DNA from: a virus
IMG/VR virus record: IMGVR_UViG_3300010883_021048
Span: 1-64,000 of that record
DNA: 64,000 bases
Reading direction: 5' to 3' (one strand)
The position numbers and the translations under genes were made by a program. The notes beneath the pieces are model-generated. The model saw only the letters and a list, made by a program, of their open reading frames with translations. It was not told the origin of the DNA and did no database searches. Shown here in pieces: positions 18,996 through 27,494 of this stretch (positions within the stretch are counted from its first letter, which is position 1; the number at the start of each line of letters is the position of its first letter).

Positions 18996-20163
18996 CTATG
19001 ACCCCAAGCTTTCTGCTATACTCATCCATAACAGAATTAATGTTAAATAAATTATTGATTTTTTCGCTTGACTCTTTCGCCCACTTAGTAGGGAGTTCAC
19101 TTGATTTTCTAAACTTTTTTACTCTCGATTTAAAGCTTTCTTCGTTAGGCTCTGCCCATCTCGCGCCTTGAACCCAAATCCTACCGTCGCACATTTGCGG
19201 AGGTACGTTGATTAGTTTAAAAGTTACATCAAGATATTTTGTATGTTTCAAGAAGTCTAAGTGACCAGAATGACCTGTTGCTATTATTGGTAGCCCAGAC
19301 GCGGCTGCGTCTAGAATAGGTAAGCCCCATCCTTCACCTCTCGTTGGCGCGCACAGTACATTAACACTCTCGTGCTTGTATAACGCACCGATCTCGTCTG
19401 GACTTAATAATCCGTGGAGAACGTGAACTCTAGGGTATTTGCCAGGTCTTATTTCTGACAATACTTGAGAAATCATCTTTTCTGTATGCGTCCTATCTTG
19501 GCATGTCATTCTTCCCATATTGGTTTTTATAATGATACCAGCGGAAGCATCGTCTTTAAGCTCTTCACATAACCACTTTAGACAATTAAATGTATTTTTC
19601 CTGTCTGTCTGTACATCATGAGAAGTAATTTGACCAAACATAAGAAAGTTAAAATCTGTTGATAGAGCGCTAAGCTTATCGTTTAATTTATCAACATCCG
19701 GTGTGATATTAAAGTTACAAGTTATCGCTTCCGGAATGCTCATTATTTTCTGGGGATTTAGCCCTCCATTTAGGAACGCTACCTTAGAATATTCACTCGG
19801 TACTACAACTGATGTCATTTTTTCCGCAGCGGCGATCCAGCTCTGGTTGCATTTATCTGCCTCGATACCTGCGGTGACGCCTATATTAATCTCTGCTAAA
19901 TTAGGATCCCACTCGTCTGGTAGCTGGACTTGTAGTGATAACCCAGTTTTTAACGAAGGATTAGGATCTTGAGACCTACTCATGATATCGCCTATGATAC
20001 CCTCTTCGGCTGCTGGATCTATATGGTAGGTACACATTCCCCATGGTACTATAGACGCGTAAACATCCCACCCTTTTTGTGATCTAGCCCATTTCCATAT
20101 CTGTCTTGTATGGTTTCCGTATCCTGTTACGCTAAGTAGCGGACCTCTTACGATAACGATCAT
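18982..20163 (-). CDS. Glycosyltransferase, GT4-type (GT-B fold)
   Basis: The protein has 393 residues. The N-terminus MIVIVRGPLLSVTGYGNHTR is the first beta strand and glycine-rich loop of a GT-B enzyme. The C-terminal nucleotide-sugar site is clear: PTRGEGWGLPILDAAASGLPIIATG, with the E-x7-E pattern of GT4 enzymes. It should transfer a sugar from an NDP-sugar to a lipid- or polysaccharide-linked acceptor in the cytoplasm. It is the last gene of the glycan cassette in transcription order and overlaps the small membrane protein gene ahead of the late sigma factor. The specific sugar cannot be told. Confidence 0.85.
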   Translation of the reverse strand: MIVIVRGPLLSVTGYGNHTRQIWKWARSQKGWDVYASIVPWGMCTYHIDPAAEEGIIGDIMSRSQDPNPSLKTGLSLQVQLPDEWDPNLAEINIGVTAGIEADKCNQSWIAAAEKMTSVVVPSEYSKVAFLNGGLNPQKIMSIPEAITCNFNITPDVDKLNDKLSALSTDFNFLMFGQITSHDVQTDRKNTFNCLKWLCEELKDDASAGIIIKTNMGRMTCQDRTHTEKMISQVLSEIRPGKYPRVHVLHGLLSPDEIGALYKHESVNVLCAPTRGEGWGLPILDAAASGLPIIATGHSGHLDFLKHTKYLDVTFKLINVPPQMCDGRIWVQGARWAEPNEESFKSRVKKFRKSSELPTKWAKESSEKINNLFNINSVMDEYSRKLGVIVDNS

Positions 20164-20166
20164 AAG

Positions 20167-21423
20167 CTATAACTCCGTGACGCTGTATCTTGGAACAACT
20201 CTTTCACCAGCCTTCCAGTTATTAGATAATTTTAGTAAAGATTCATGCCACATATCAATAGTTGTTTGCATTGAAAACTCAGACATGACATATTCTCTAG
20301 CCTTTATGCCTAGAGCCTTTCTTTCATTACTGCTCATTGAGTATAATTTGTATATAGCATCGGCTGTGTCATCAAGACATACATAGTCTTCGTATATATA
20401 AGGAACAGACTGGGAACCTACTAGTGTCTTGGTTTTTATATCTAGTCCTACACCATTCTCTGTGCCGTCACGATGATCTATAACTTGTCTTGTTAAGCCA
20501 CCCGTCTTGGCGGCTATAATAGGGTTTGCTACCTGCATAGACTCTAAAGTCGCAAGACCAAATCCTTCGGCATATGCTATGTTTATGCATGCATCAGATA
20601 TGTTATGCATAGTGTTCATAACCTCAAAGTCAACTCTTTCATTTGAGAAAATTACGCTATTAGTAATACCTAGCATGTCAGATACCGCCAAAAGGTTAGG
20701 GCCTTCTTGATCATGAGGATCTGTGTGCATTAAAAGAGTCGTTTTATTTTTCTGGTGTGGTGTAAGCTTATCTAGAAACTTCTTCCATGCTGCCAAAACA
20801 TCGGACGGTCTTTTTCTTTTTGCGTTTCTATTAACCCAAAATAATACAAAGTTATCTTTCTTATCGTAGCCTAGCATTTTTTGCTTAGCGTGCTTAATAT
20901 CATTATCTTCCATAGGATAGAAAAGATTATCAGGGAGTGCATGAGGTATGAAGTTAGTTCTTTCAGGAAACTTTTCCTTGACTATTTCATATGTCAAATA
21001 AGAATGACAATTTATTAGATCGGTTGACCTGTAGTAGTCTTCGTTATAGGCAGGAGAGGGATAGTTGTCCCAAACATGCCAATATGCAATTGGACATATC
21101 TGATGAATCTCATCTTCCATAGCCCATAACCACGTAAAGAACCTGGGATCTGTGAAGATCATCAGTATATCTGGTTTTTCTGCTGCTAAAGCGATACGTA
21201 GCATATCTGGATTACCAAAACCATCAATTGGCTTGATTATAAAATCTGGATTAGGAGCTTGTACTTCATAATCAAGATGCTTTAAAGCGGCACCGAACTG
21301 TCTAACTGTCCAGTTGCCCTTTTCTATTAAACCATTCATCAAGAATCTTGACTGGCAACCAACACCTGACGTGCTTAGAGCGTGATCAGATAGCAGCAGT
21401 ATTTTTAATTTCTTTTTATTGAT
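20167..21423 (-). CDS. Glycosyltransferase, GT4-type, with probable ATC start
   Basis: The C-terminal half shows the GT4 donor site (YAEGFGLATLESMQVANPIIAAKTGG). The first ATG/TTG starts are at 21339 and 21342, but starting there would remove the first beta strand and glycine loop. The frame stays open upstream to a TAA at 21432-21430 and encodes LKILLLSDHALSTSGVGCQSRF, exactly the expected GT-B N-terminus. No ATG, GTG or TTG lies in that stretch. The best start is ATC at 21423 (reading I/M-NKKKLKILLL), giving 418 residues; a CTG or ATA start a few codons later is possible. A TATAAT lies about 25 bases upstream. The gene ends three bases before the next GT4 gene. Confidence 0.75.
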   Translation of the reverse strand: MNKKKLKILLLSDHALSTSGVGCQSRFLMNGLIEKGNWTVRQFGAALKHLDYEVQAPNPDFIIKPIDGFGNPDMLRIALAAEKPDILMIFTDPRFFTWLWAMEDEIHQICPIAYWHVWDNYPSPAYNEDYYRSTDLINCHSYLTYEIVKEKFPERTNFIPHALPDNLFYPMEDNDIKHAKQKMLGYDKKDNFVLFWVNRNAKRKRPSDVLAAWKKFLDKLTPHQKNKTTLLMHTDPHDQEGPNLLAVSDMLGITNSVIFSNERVDFEVMNTMHNISDACINIAYAEGFGLATLESMQVANPIIAAKTGGLTRQVIDHRDGTENGVGLDIKTKTLVGSQSVPYIYEDYVCLDDTADAIYKLYSMSSNERKALGIKAREYVMSEFSMQTTIDMWHESLLKLSNNWKAGERVVPRYSVTEL

Positions 21424-21508
21424 ATAGCGTTAACTCACATCAAAAGAATTATATCCCCATGTGTGTAATCATATTAAATGATCTACAGAAGTATATTTAT
21501 CTAACATA

Positions 21509-22384
21509 TTAACCGGGACAGTTGGGCGTACTCTTAAACTCACAGAACAAGCAAGAGTTTCTATTTTTTAAGAATATTCCTCTACGAACTGATTTTATCA
21601 TGCTTCTTAGAATAGAAAGAGCGTTTTCTTCAGCCTTTGGACCGACCGACACTTTGACTAGTTCGCATGTATTATCTTTTGGAGCACCGCGCTTTAACAA
21701 AACAAACCCACATTTGACTTGCTTTGTGTCGAGATTATTTTTCTTCATCCAAAAAGACTTGTATAAAGCTATCTGAGCCCATGTTAGGATATCCCTTCGC
21801 TTCGAAGCGTACCACCCTTTATCACCAGCTGTCTTCCAGTCTATCACATAATAGAACTCTTTACCCTTTATCTTTACTTTTAGAAGTGCGTCGATAAAGC
21901 CCTTAAAGAATATGTCATAGCCATCCACAAATTCGTACAGTTGCTCTTCCGCTGATATTACAGACCATTCATCAAACTCGCTGTCAAGAAATGAAGGTAA
22001 CTCATTAAGGGAGTTCGTGGCCCACTCTAGCCATTCATCAATGTAATTATGCTTCTTAGGTCTCCAACCTTGACTAACTCTGTAATCCGCTTGAGATTTT
22101 ATCCATTCTTTAGTATCAAAACCGTGAGTTTCCCACTGTGATTTTATCTGCTCTAAAACAGATGTAGTGTCCATGTCACCTGTTTTAAGAAACTTTTCTA
22201 TGCCATCGTGGAGAGCAGTACCGTAAGAAAGGTATGGGCTTGGCTCATCCTTTACTATCTTGTCTATATACGTCAGCTTATGATGCCACGGACACTCTTT
22301 CCAAACGCGTACTTCAGAATATGACACATGTGGCTTGTTGGTTGGAAACTCTACTTCGCTTATTCTTTTATCTACGTTACTCAT
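21509..22384 (-). CDS. PD-(D/E)XK nuclease of the RecB/Cas4 type with Fe-S cysteines
   Basis: The protein has 291 residues. The nuclease core is visible: H59 in YGTALHDGIE, D165 in GFIDALL, and the D182-W-K184 motif in YVIDWKTAG, followed by a Q in TWAQIALYK. One Cys near the N-terminus (C31) and three at the C-terminus (C278, C281, C289) form the C-x(n)-C-x2-C-x7-C set that binds a 4Fe-4S cluster in Cas4 and AddB. It probably acts as a DNA exonuclease in recombination or host DNA breakdown. It is the only nucleic-acid gene inside the glycan cassette and has its own promoter candidate 18 bases upstream of the ATG, with a GAGGTG Shine-Dalgarno. Confidence 0.85.
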   Translation of the reverse strand: MSNVDKRISEVEFPTNKPHVSYSEVRVWKECPWHHKLTYIDKIVKDEPSPYLSYGTALHDGIEKFLKTGDMDTTSVLEQIKSQWETHGFDTKEWIKSQADYRVSQGWRPKKHNYIDEWLEWATNSLNELPSFLDSEFDEWSVISAEEQLYEFVDGYDIFFKGFIDALLKVKIKGKEFYYVIDWKTAGDKGWYASKRRDILTWAQIALYKSFWMKKNNLDTKQVKCGFVLLKRGAPKDNTCELVKVSVGPKAEENALSILRSMIKSVRRGIFLKNRNSCLFCEFKSTPNCPG

Positions 22385-22401
22385 AAATACACCTCAATGC
22401 T

Positions 22402-22430
22402 ATTATATCGCGCATAGAGTGAAAGTACAC
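22402..22430 (-). promoter_or_regulatory. Promoter of shared class, upstream of Fe-S nuclease gene
   Basis: On the minus strand the site reads GTGTAC (22430-22425), a 17-base spacer, then TATAAT (22407-22402) followed by AG. The eleven bases CGATATAATAG are identical to those at 35300-35310. Both sites also share the TGTAC of the -35 element and the exact 17-base spacer. The nuclease ATG begins at 22384, so the leader would be about 10 bases plus the Shine-Dalgarno region. Confidence 0.6.
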
Positions 22431-22463
22431 GAGTAGACATGAGGACTTTTGTAACGTTGGTTA

Positions 22464-23432
22464 TTACTTACTTTTGATAAGAGAAAGATCTGATTCGTAC
22501 ATCATCTCTGCAAGTTGATCTAAATCTATTGTCGATTCCCAATCTAGAACTTTCTTTGCCTTTGAAGCATCACCTAATAATAGAGGCACTTCCTGTGGCC
22601 TGAACAATCTTTCATCAATCTTTACGTATTTGTCAACATCAAGATCAGCTATGGCAAAAACCTTATAAAGAAACTCTTTAACAGTGTAAGTCTTACCAGT
22701 TGCTATGACATAATCATCAGGGGTTGGCTGCTGCAACATTAACCACATCGCGTGCACATAGTCACCAGCAAATCCCCAATCTCTTTTTGCATCTAGATTT
22801 CCTAAGCGAAGCTCATTCTGTATACCGAGTTTTATTCTTGCTGCCGCTAGTGTAATCTTTCTCGTGACGAACGTTTCTCCTCTACGAGGTGATTCATGAT
22901 TAAAAAGAATCCCGCTTGAGATATGCATGCCATAAGACTCACGATAGTTTCTACAGATATTATGAGCAAACGCTTTGGCGCATGCGTAAGGACTAGCTGG
23001 CATTAGCAAGGTATCTTCGTTCTGAGGAGCCACTGGATTATCACCAAACATCTCTGATGAGCTAGCCTGGTATATCTTTATGTCTTTATTGACAAATCTA
23101 ACGGCCTCCAGTATTCTTAGGGTGCCCATAGCTATTGTGTCAACAGTCTCTAGAGGAACATCAAATGAAACCCTTACATGAGATTGTGCGGCTAGATTAT
23201 AGAATTCTCGTGGCTCATATTTTTCTAGAAGATAGTATAAAGAACAAGGGTCATGAAGAGAATAATATTCTAGAGAGAACATCGGGTTGTTGTAGATGGC
23301 ATCAACTCGCTCTGTAGATATTATACTTGTTCTCCTCTTTAGCCCAACAACCCTATATCCTTTAGATAATAGAAATTCTGCTAAATACGATCCATCTTGA
23401 CCAGTTACGCCTGTTATCATTGCAGTTTTCAT
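22464..23432 (-). CDS. gmd: GDP-mannose 4,6-dehydratase
   Basis: The enzyme converts GDP-D-mannose to GDP-4-keto-6-deoxy-D-mannose, the branch point for GDP-fucose, GDP-colitose, GDP-rhamnose and GDP-perosamine. The N-terminus MKTAMITGVTGQDGSYLAE is the family signature with the NADP-binding GxxGxxG. The catalytic SSSEMFG and the SPYACAKAFAH segment (Tyr-x3-Lys) are present, as are RRGETFVTRKIT and RDWGFAGDYV. The 322-residue length is slightly short for the family (about 340-370). It is the last gene of the UDP-sugar dehydrogenase to GMD operon and lies directly after GDP-fucose synthase, its pathway partner. Confidence 0.93.
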   Translation of the reverse strand: MKTAMITGVTGQDGSYLAEFLLSKGYRVVGLKRRTSIISTERVDAIYNNPMFSLEYYSLHDPCSLYYLLEKYEPREFYNLAAQSHVRVSFDVPLETVDTIAMGTLRILEAVRFVNKDIKIYQASSSEMFGDNPVAPQNEDTLLMPASPYACAKAFAHNICRNYRESYGMHISSGILFNHESPRRGETFVTRKITLAAARIKLGIQNELRLGNLDAKRDWGFAGDYVHAMWLMLQQPTPDDYVIATGKTYTVKEFLYKVFAIADLDVDKYVKIDERLFRPQEVPLLLGDASKAKKVLDWESTIDLDQLAEMMYESDLSLIKSK

Positions 23433-24365
23433 TTAATTAACACCTCTAACGTTTGGATATTCATTCTTGAACCATTCGCATGTCTTTGCTATACCTTCTT
23501 CTAGAGAAGTATATGAGTTATCATCCCATCCTATATCAAACAATCTTTCGCTACTGCTGGGCTTACGAAATTGTCCTGTTGGCTTTGATACGTCCCAAGC
23601 TACTTCGCCAGTGTACTCAAGACAATCACAAACAATCTGCACGACGTCTTTTATACTACATTCATTGGTCAAACCTATATTAATTGGTAGCGCCTCATTA
23701 TAATTTTCCAGCATAAAGATAAGAATTTGAGCTATGTCTTCAGAGTAAGTAAATTCCCTAAGCGCGGCGCCTGTGCCCCAAAATGAAGGTACAGTATTAT
23801 TTATCTTAGATTCCCAAATTTTACGTATAATCGCTGGAATAACATGACCTGTTTCAATACTAAAGTTGTCTTTTGGGCCGTATAGGTTATTTGGTATCGC
23901 ACAAATAAAATTACATCCGTACTGTTCCCTTAACGTGCGAGACTGGACGTCTAGCATTCTTTTTGCATATGCGTACCCGAAATTACTTTTATGTGGTGGG
24001 CCAAGATGCATCTGGTCTTCAGTCAAAGGGTACGTCGCAGAGTCAGGATATACACAGGTTGATAAAAGCGATAAGACTTTCTTGACACCACACTTACGCG
24101 ATGCATCAAGAACGTTTGTATTCATTCTTATGTTTTCAGAATAAAAATCTGCGACGAAATCGCTATTACCTTTTACTCCGCCTACCCTTGCCGCAAGATG
24201 GATTACTGCATCTGGACGTGTACATGTCAACATCTCTACAGTGGTGTGATAATCTGTTAAGTCGTACTGTCCAGATCCAACTAGAGTAAAAGTATGATCG
24301 GTTCTTTTTATATTATCAAATGTAGACCCCAGCATCCCAGTACCGCCTGTTACCAATATTCTCAT
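23433..24365 (-). CDS. fcl: GDP-L-fucose synthase (or the homologous GDP-colitose synthase ColC)
   Basis: The protein has 310 residues, typical of Fcl/WcaG. It starts MRILVTGGTGMLGS (NADP-binding loop). It keeps HLAARVGGVKGN, the STCVYP catalytic Ser/Cys block, the Tyr-Lys pair in YAYAKRMLD, and NNLYGPKDNF and LREFTYSEDIA, all typical of the epimerase-reductase. It converts GDP-4-keto-6-deoxymannose to GDP-L-fucose. ColC, which makes GDP-colitose from the 3-deoxy ketosugar, belongs to the same family and cannot be excluded, particularly because a ColD-like gene ends one base upstream. Confidence 0.88.
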   Translation of the reverse strand: MRILVTGGTGMLGSTFDNIKRTDHTFTLVGSGQYDLTDYHTTVEMLTCTRPDAVIHLAARVGGVKGNSDFVADFYSENIRMNTNVLDASRKCGVKKVLSLLSTCVYPDSATYPLTEDQMHLGPPHKSNFGYAYAKRMLDVQSRTLREQYGCNFICAIPNNLYGPKDNFSIETGHVIPAIIRKIWESKINNTVPSFWGTGAALREFTYSEDIAQILIFMLENYNEALPINIGLTNECSIKDVVQIVCDCLEYTGEVAWDVSKPTGQFRKPSSSERLFDIGWDDNSYTSLEEGIAKTCEWFKNEYPNVRGVN

Positions 24366-24366
24366 A

Positions 24367-25524
24367 TTATTCCCCTATGACCGTGTTAACGATGTCACAG
24401 ATGAGCTTTATAGACTTCTCAGTAAGACCTGGATGATTTGGGACATACATACCAGATTTATCTACAATTTCAGCATTATCTAAAATGCATTTGCCGTATT
24501 CCTTTATATAGAAAGGCTGGACGCCCATGGATCTACAAAGCATTGGTCGCACTTCTACTTTGTGAGCGATAAGCTTTTTAGCGATTTCGTCTCTCTTTGG
24601 ATGTATTATGGGATAAGCAAAGTTTGAGATAAAAGAGTTTTCGCGGTACTGTGGCTTCCAATAAGAGTTTTTGATATTATCTTGGTAGATAGAAAAGTTT
24701 CTTTCGCGGAGGGCATTGACTTTATCTGCTTTATCAAGCTGGCCAATACCGATAAATGCTTGTAGATCAGTGGACCTCACATTAAAGCCGTGCATGTAGA
24801 ATGTATATAACGAATCAAATTCGCTAACGTCCCACTCTTTACGTAACTCTAGTTTCTTTTTGTCAGATAAATCACGATCCCAACCGTGGTTTCGAATACA
24901 GCGCGCTGCTTGAGCAACTTCTGGATCACTCGTACAAATAACACCACCCTCGATAGTTGATAGATGATGACCAAAATACGTCGAGAATGTTGACATTAGA
25001 CCGAACGTCCCCATTTTATTTTCTGTGTATCTTGATCCGAAAGACTCACATGTGTCTTCTAATAGAATAACATCATTGGCTTTACAGATATCTAACAACC
25101 GAGACATGTCTGGTACTAGACCAAGAACTGAAACAAACATAACAGCAGATATATCATGAGTGCTGCAAAGCTCTTCAAAGTGATCTAGACTTATAGACAA
25201 ATCTTCTAGGTTACAGTCACATAATATAGGATTAAAGCCAAGCTGCACGACGGGAGATAAGTCGGTAGCCCAAGCTAAAGCGGGAACAATGATGTTCGAT
25301 CCTCTTTTAACTTTACCAGTTTCCAAGAGCACCTGAAGCATTACAAGATTTGCAGAAGATCCAGAGTTTACAAAGATAGCTTCTTTCGTTCCAGTATACT
25401 CTGCCCACTTCTTTTCGAACTCTACGGTTAACGGGCCCTTAGTCAAGCGAGGGTAAGTTTTTAACCACTGTATGAGATCATCAATATCGCTGTTATTGAT
25501 TGTGTCTTCTACTAAATTTATCAT
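24367..25524 (-). CDS. DegT/DnrJ-family PLP enzyme of ColD type (GDP-4-keto-6-deoxymannose 3-dehydratase)
   Basis: The protein has 385 residues with the sugar-aminotransferase fold: NSGSSANL (PLP phosphate), PALAWATDLSP, LLEDTCESFGS (PLP-binding Asp) and IRNHGWDRDLS. The position that holds the PLP-binding Lys in aminotransferases carries His186 in FGHHLSTIEGG. That replacement marks the dehydratases ColD and the CDP-sugar E1, which use a His as base. The surrounding text (EGG, HGW-R, GFNVR) and the length fit ColD (about 388 residues). With GMD upstream in the pathway and an Fcl/ColC neighbour, it points to GDP-colitose. The ATG overlaps the stop of the first radical SAM gene by four bases. 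Confidence 0.75.
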   Translation of the reverse strand: MINLVEDTINNSDIDDLIQWLKTYPRLTKGPLTVEFEKKWAEYTGTKEAIFVNSGSSANLVMLQVLLETGKVKRGSNIIVPALAWATDLSPVVQLGFNPILCDCNLEDLSISLDHFEELCSTHDISAVMFVSVLGLVPDMSRLLDICKANDVILLEDTCESFGSRYTENKMGTFGLMSTFSTYFGHHLSTIEGGVICTSDPEVAQAARCIRNHGWDRDLSDKKKLELRKEWDVSEFDSLYTFYMHGFNVRSTDLQAFIGIGQLDKADKVNALRERNFSIYQDNIKNSYWKPQYRENSFISNFAYPIIHPKRDEIAKKLIAHKVEVRPMLCRSMGVQPFYIKEYGKCILDNAEIVDKSGMYVPNHPGLTEKSIKLICDIVNTVIGE

Positions 25525-27494
25525 GTGATATCCTCGCTAGCGGTCCGGAAGAACTTGCCACCTTTTCGGCCATACCATACAACTTCACGTGAGAATAGCT
25601 TTTTATCATCGTAAATCTTGGAAGAATCAACTGTGATAGTCGATTGACATTCTACAAGATTCGCCAGCTGTCCAGATCTAGCTTCCTCAAAAAATTGGTG
25701 AATATTGTGAGAAGTGGTAAAGCTTGTAGAAGATGGAGGTTTAAAACTAACTACTCTCATTTTTTGATATGTTATAATATCCGATATTAGCTTTTCGTCA
25801 TCTTTATAGAAGGTATATTCATTCATAATGTGAGACTTAATTTCTTCATAAAATGTGTCAAGATTTTCAGAGACACGTAGATAAGAGGCTTCTTCAGGAG
25901 GCCAGGAGATATCTTCGAACCCAGGAACATACTGGTCATAGCCGCCCCCTGTAAAGACTCCGTCAATTAAATTGTCAACGTAACATAGCTCTTTTCCCAG
26001 TGTTGTATCTGGGTTATCTTCGCCATATTTCACTATGGCTTTATAGAAGTCGCAATATTTTACTCCGAAATGATATCGAAAAACAATGGCAACAATCTGG
26101 AGCAACCCTAACAAGTGCATACTTTGGATAGCCCACGCAAACTTGTATGTCTCTTTGTAAGAGTCTCTGTTCATTGTATTCGTACCAATAACGATGGTCT
26201 CAGTTTCAGTGACTTCTTCGTCATCTTTTTTGTCAGAGTGTGCTTGAAAGATAGGAATTTTAATAAGATCTAGACCGTGTTCTTTTTGATACTTTTCTTC
26301 TCCCATCTCAGCATTAGGCATTATAGAACAATTGTACATTACAATACCTGAGTGTTGCGAGTTGTCTAACAGCGTGTCAACACCTTCAACAAAAGACTCA
26401 TAGGTTTCCCCAGGAAGTGGTAGTATAAGCTCTGTGTAGGTAACAAGACCATTGGCTACGTACTTCTTTTGTAAGTCATTAAAGAATTTCATTTTGATAT
26501 TTTTTCTCTTAATGCTTTCTAATGTTGTTTCATTAAGCGACTGCATGCTGATGCTTACGCCTTTATTCATTCCGGCATCGGAGAATATTCTTGCTAGCTC
26601 AAACACTTTATCAGTGGAGTTCTTTGTGAAGCAAACTCTGAACTGATTTGGGTATCCTGTCTCTTTCTTTTTCTCGGCTAGTCTTAACGCGTAGTCTTTG
26701 TCTCTCGGGAATATCCCGAAGTTAGCGTCTGCTCCGAAAATAAGGTCAACTTCTTTTGATGAAAAATAATCAATCTCTGCCAAGAGCCTCTCATCGCTAA
26801 ATTTTCTAACTTTTGTCGCGACGGCAGAACCCCAATCACAAAATGTGCACTTAAATGGGCACCCACGGTTTGTTTCCCATGTTACCATCCACGAGTAATC
26901 TTTCGTCTGTAACAACCCATCGAATACACCAGTTAGATAGGGCGAAGGGATAGTGTTTAAGTCTTTTATTCTATCTCTACTCTCTCCTCTAGTACATTTG
27001 CTAGAAGACCTGTCGTGAAATGTGGTTCCAGCTATGGCAGATAAAGCTGAACGATCGTCTGGATCAAACTTCTTTAATATTTCTAAAAATGTTACTTCGC
27101 CCTCACCGTGAACTGTCATGTCAACAAAATTATTTTCTTTAAAAAATCCTTTTAGCTGGTTTGGAACTTGAGGCCCCCCGAATACTATTAGACAGTTAGG
27201 ATTTTTTTCCCTTACTTTCTCTGCCAATTTTAGACTTAAGGTCCAGTTCCAGACGTAGCAAGAAACGCCGAGGACATCGGCATCGCCGATCTTTTTAACC
27301 ATATCATCGAGCTTTTCGCGGATGAAGACGAAGTTGTTGAATAAAAAGTTGTCGTTTACATACGGGTCACTTTGTACGTATGACTGTAGCACACCGGCGC
27401 TGTATGGTAAATAAACTTGTGAGCCATACTTGTTATTCAGTTGTACCAGCTGTACTTTTGATCTTCTAGGCTTTTCTGTTGCTATATCAGACAA
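25521..27494 (-). CDS. B12-binding-type radical SAM enzyme, paralogue 1
   Basis: The protein has 657 residues. Residues of about 15-150 form a Rossmann-like B12-binding-type domain (VLGVSCYVWNWTLSLKLAE, LIVFGGPQVP, VHGEGEVTFLEIL). The expected DxHxxG cobalamin motif is not seen, so cofactor binding is unsure. The radical SAM cysteines are C212, C216 and C219 in RGCPFKCTFCDWG, followed by a TIM-barrel pattern (SMQSLNETTLESIKRKN, ELILPLPGET). The C-terminal 250 residues are family-specific. Such enzymes often methylate or rearrange sugars and lipids. It overlaps the ColD-like gene by four bases and the GT90-like gene by eight. A second copy lies at 29378-31384. Confidence 0.85.
   Translation of the reverse strand: MSDIATEKPRRSKVQLVQLNNKYGSQVYLPYSAGVLQSYVQSDPYVNDNFLFNNFVFIREKLDDMVKKIGDADVLGVSCYVWNWTLSLKLAEKVREKNPNCLIVFGGPQVPNQLKGFFKENNFVDMTVHGEGEVTFLEILKKFDPDDRSALSAIAGTTFHDRSSSKCTRGESRDRIKDLNTIPSPYLTGVFDGLLQTKDYSWMVTWETNRGCPFKCTFCDWGSAVATKVRKFSDERLLAEIDYFSSKEVDLIFGADANFGIFPRDKDYALRLAEKKKETGYPNQFRVCFTKNSTDKVFELARIFSDAGMNKGVSISMQSLNETTLESIKRKNIKMKFFNDLQKKYVANGLVTYTELILPLPGETYESFVEGVDTLLDNSQHSGIVMYNCSIMPNAEMGEEKYQKEHGLDLIKIPIFQAHSDKKDDEEVTETETIVIGTNTMNRDSYKETYKFAWAIQSMHLLGLLQIVAIVFRYHFGVKYCDFYKAIVKYGEDNPDTTLGKELCYVDNLIDGVFTGGGYDQYVPGFEDISWPPEEASYLRVSENLDTFYEEIKSHIMNEYTFYKDDEKLISDIITYQKMRVVSFKPPSSTSFTTSHNIHQFFEEARSGQLANLVECQSTITVDSSKIYDDKKLFSREVVWYGRKGGKFFRTASEDIT

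Noticed and set aside
24367-25524. GDP-perosamine synthase or another amino-sugar transferase
   Set aside because: The PLP-binding Lys needed for transamination is replaced by His186, which fits the ColD/E1 dehydratase class instead.
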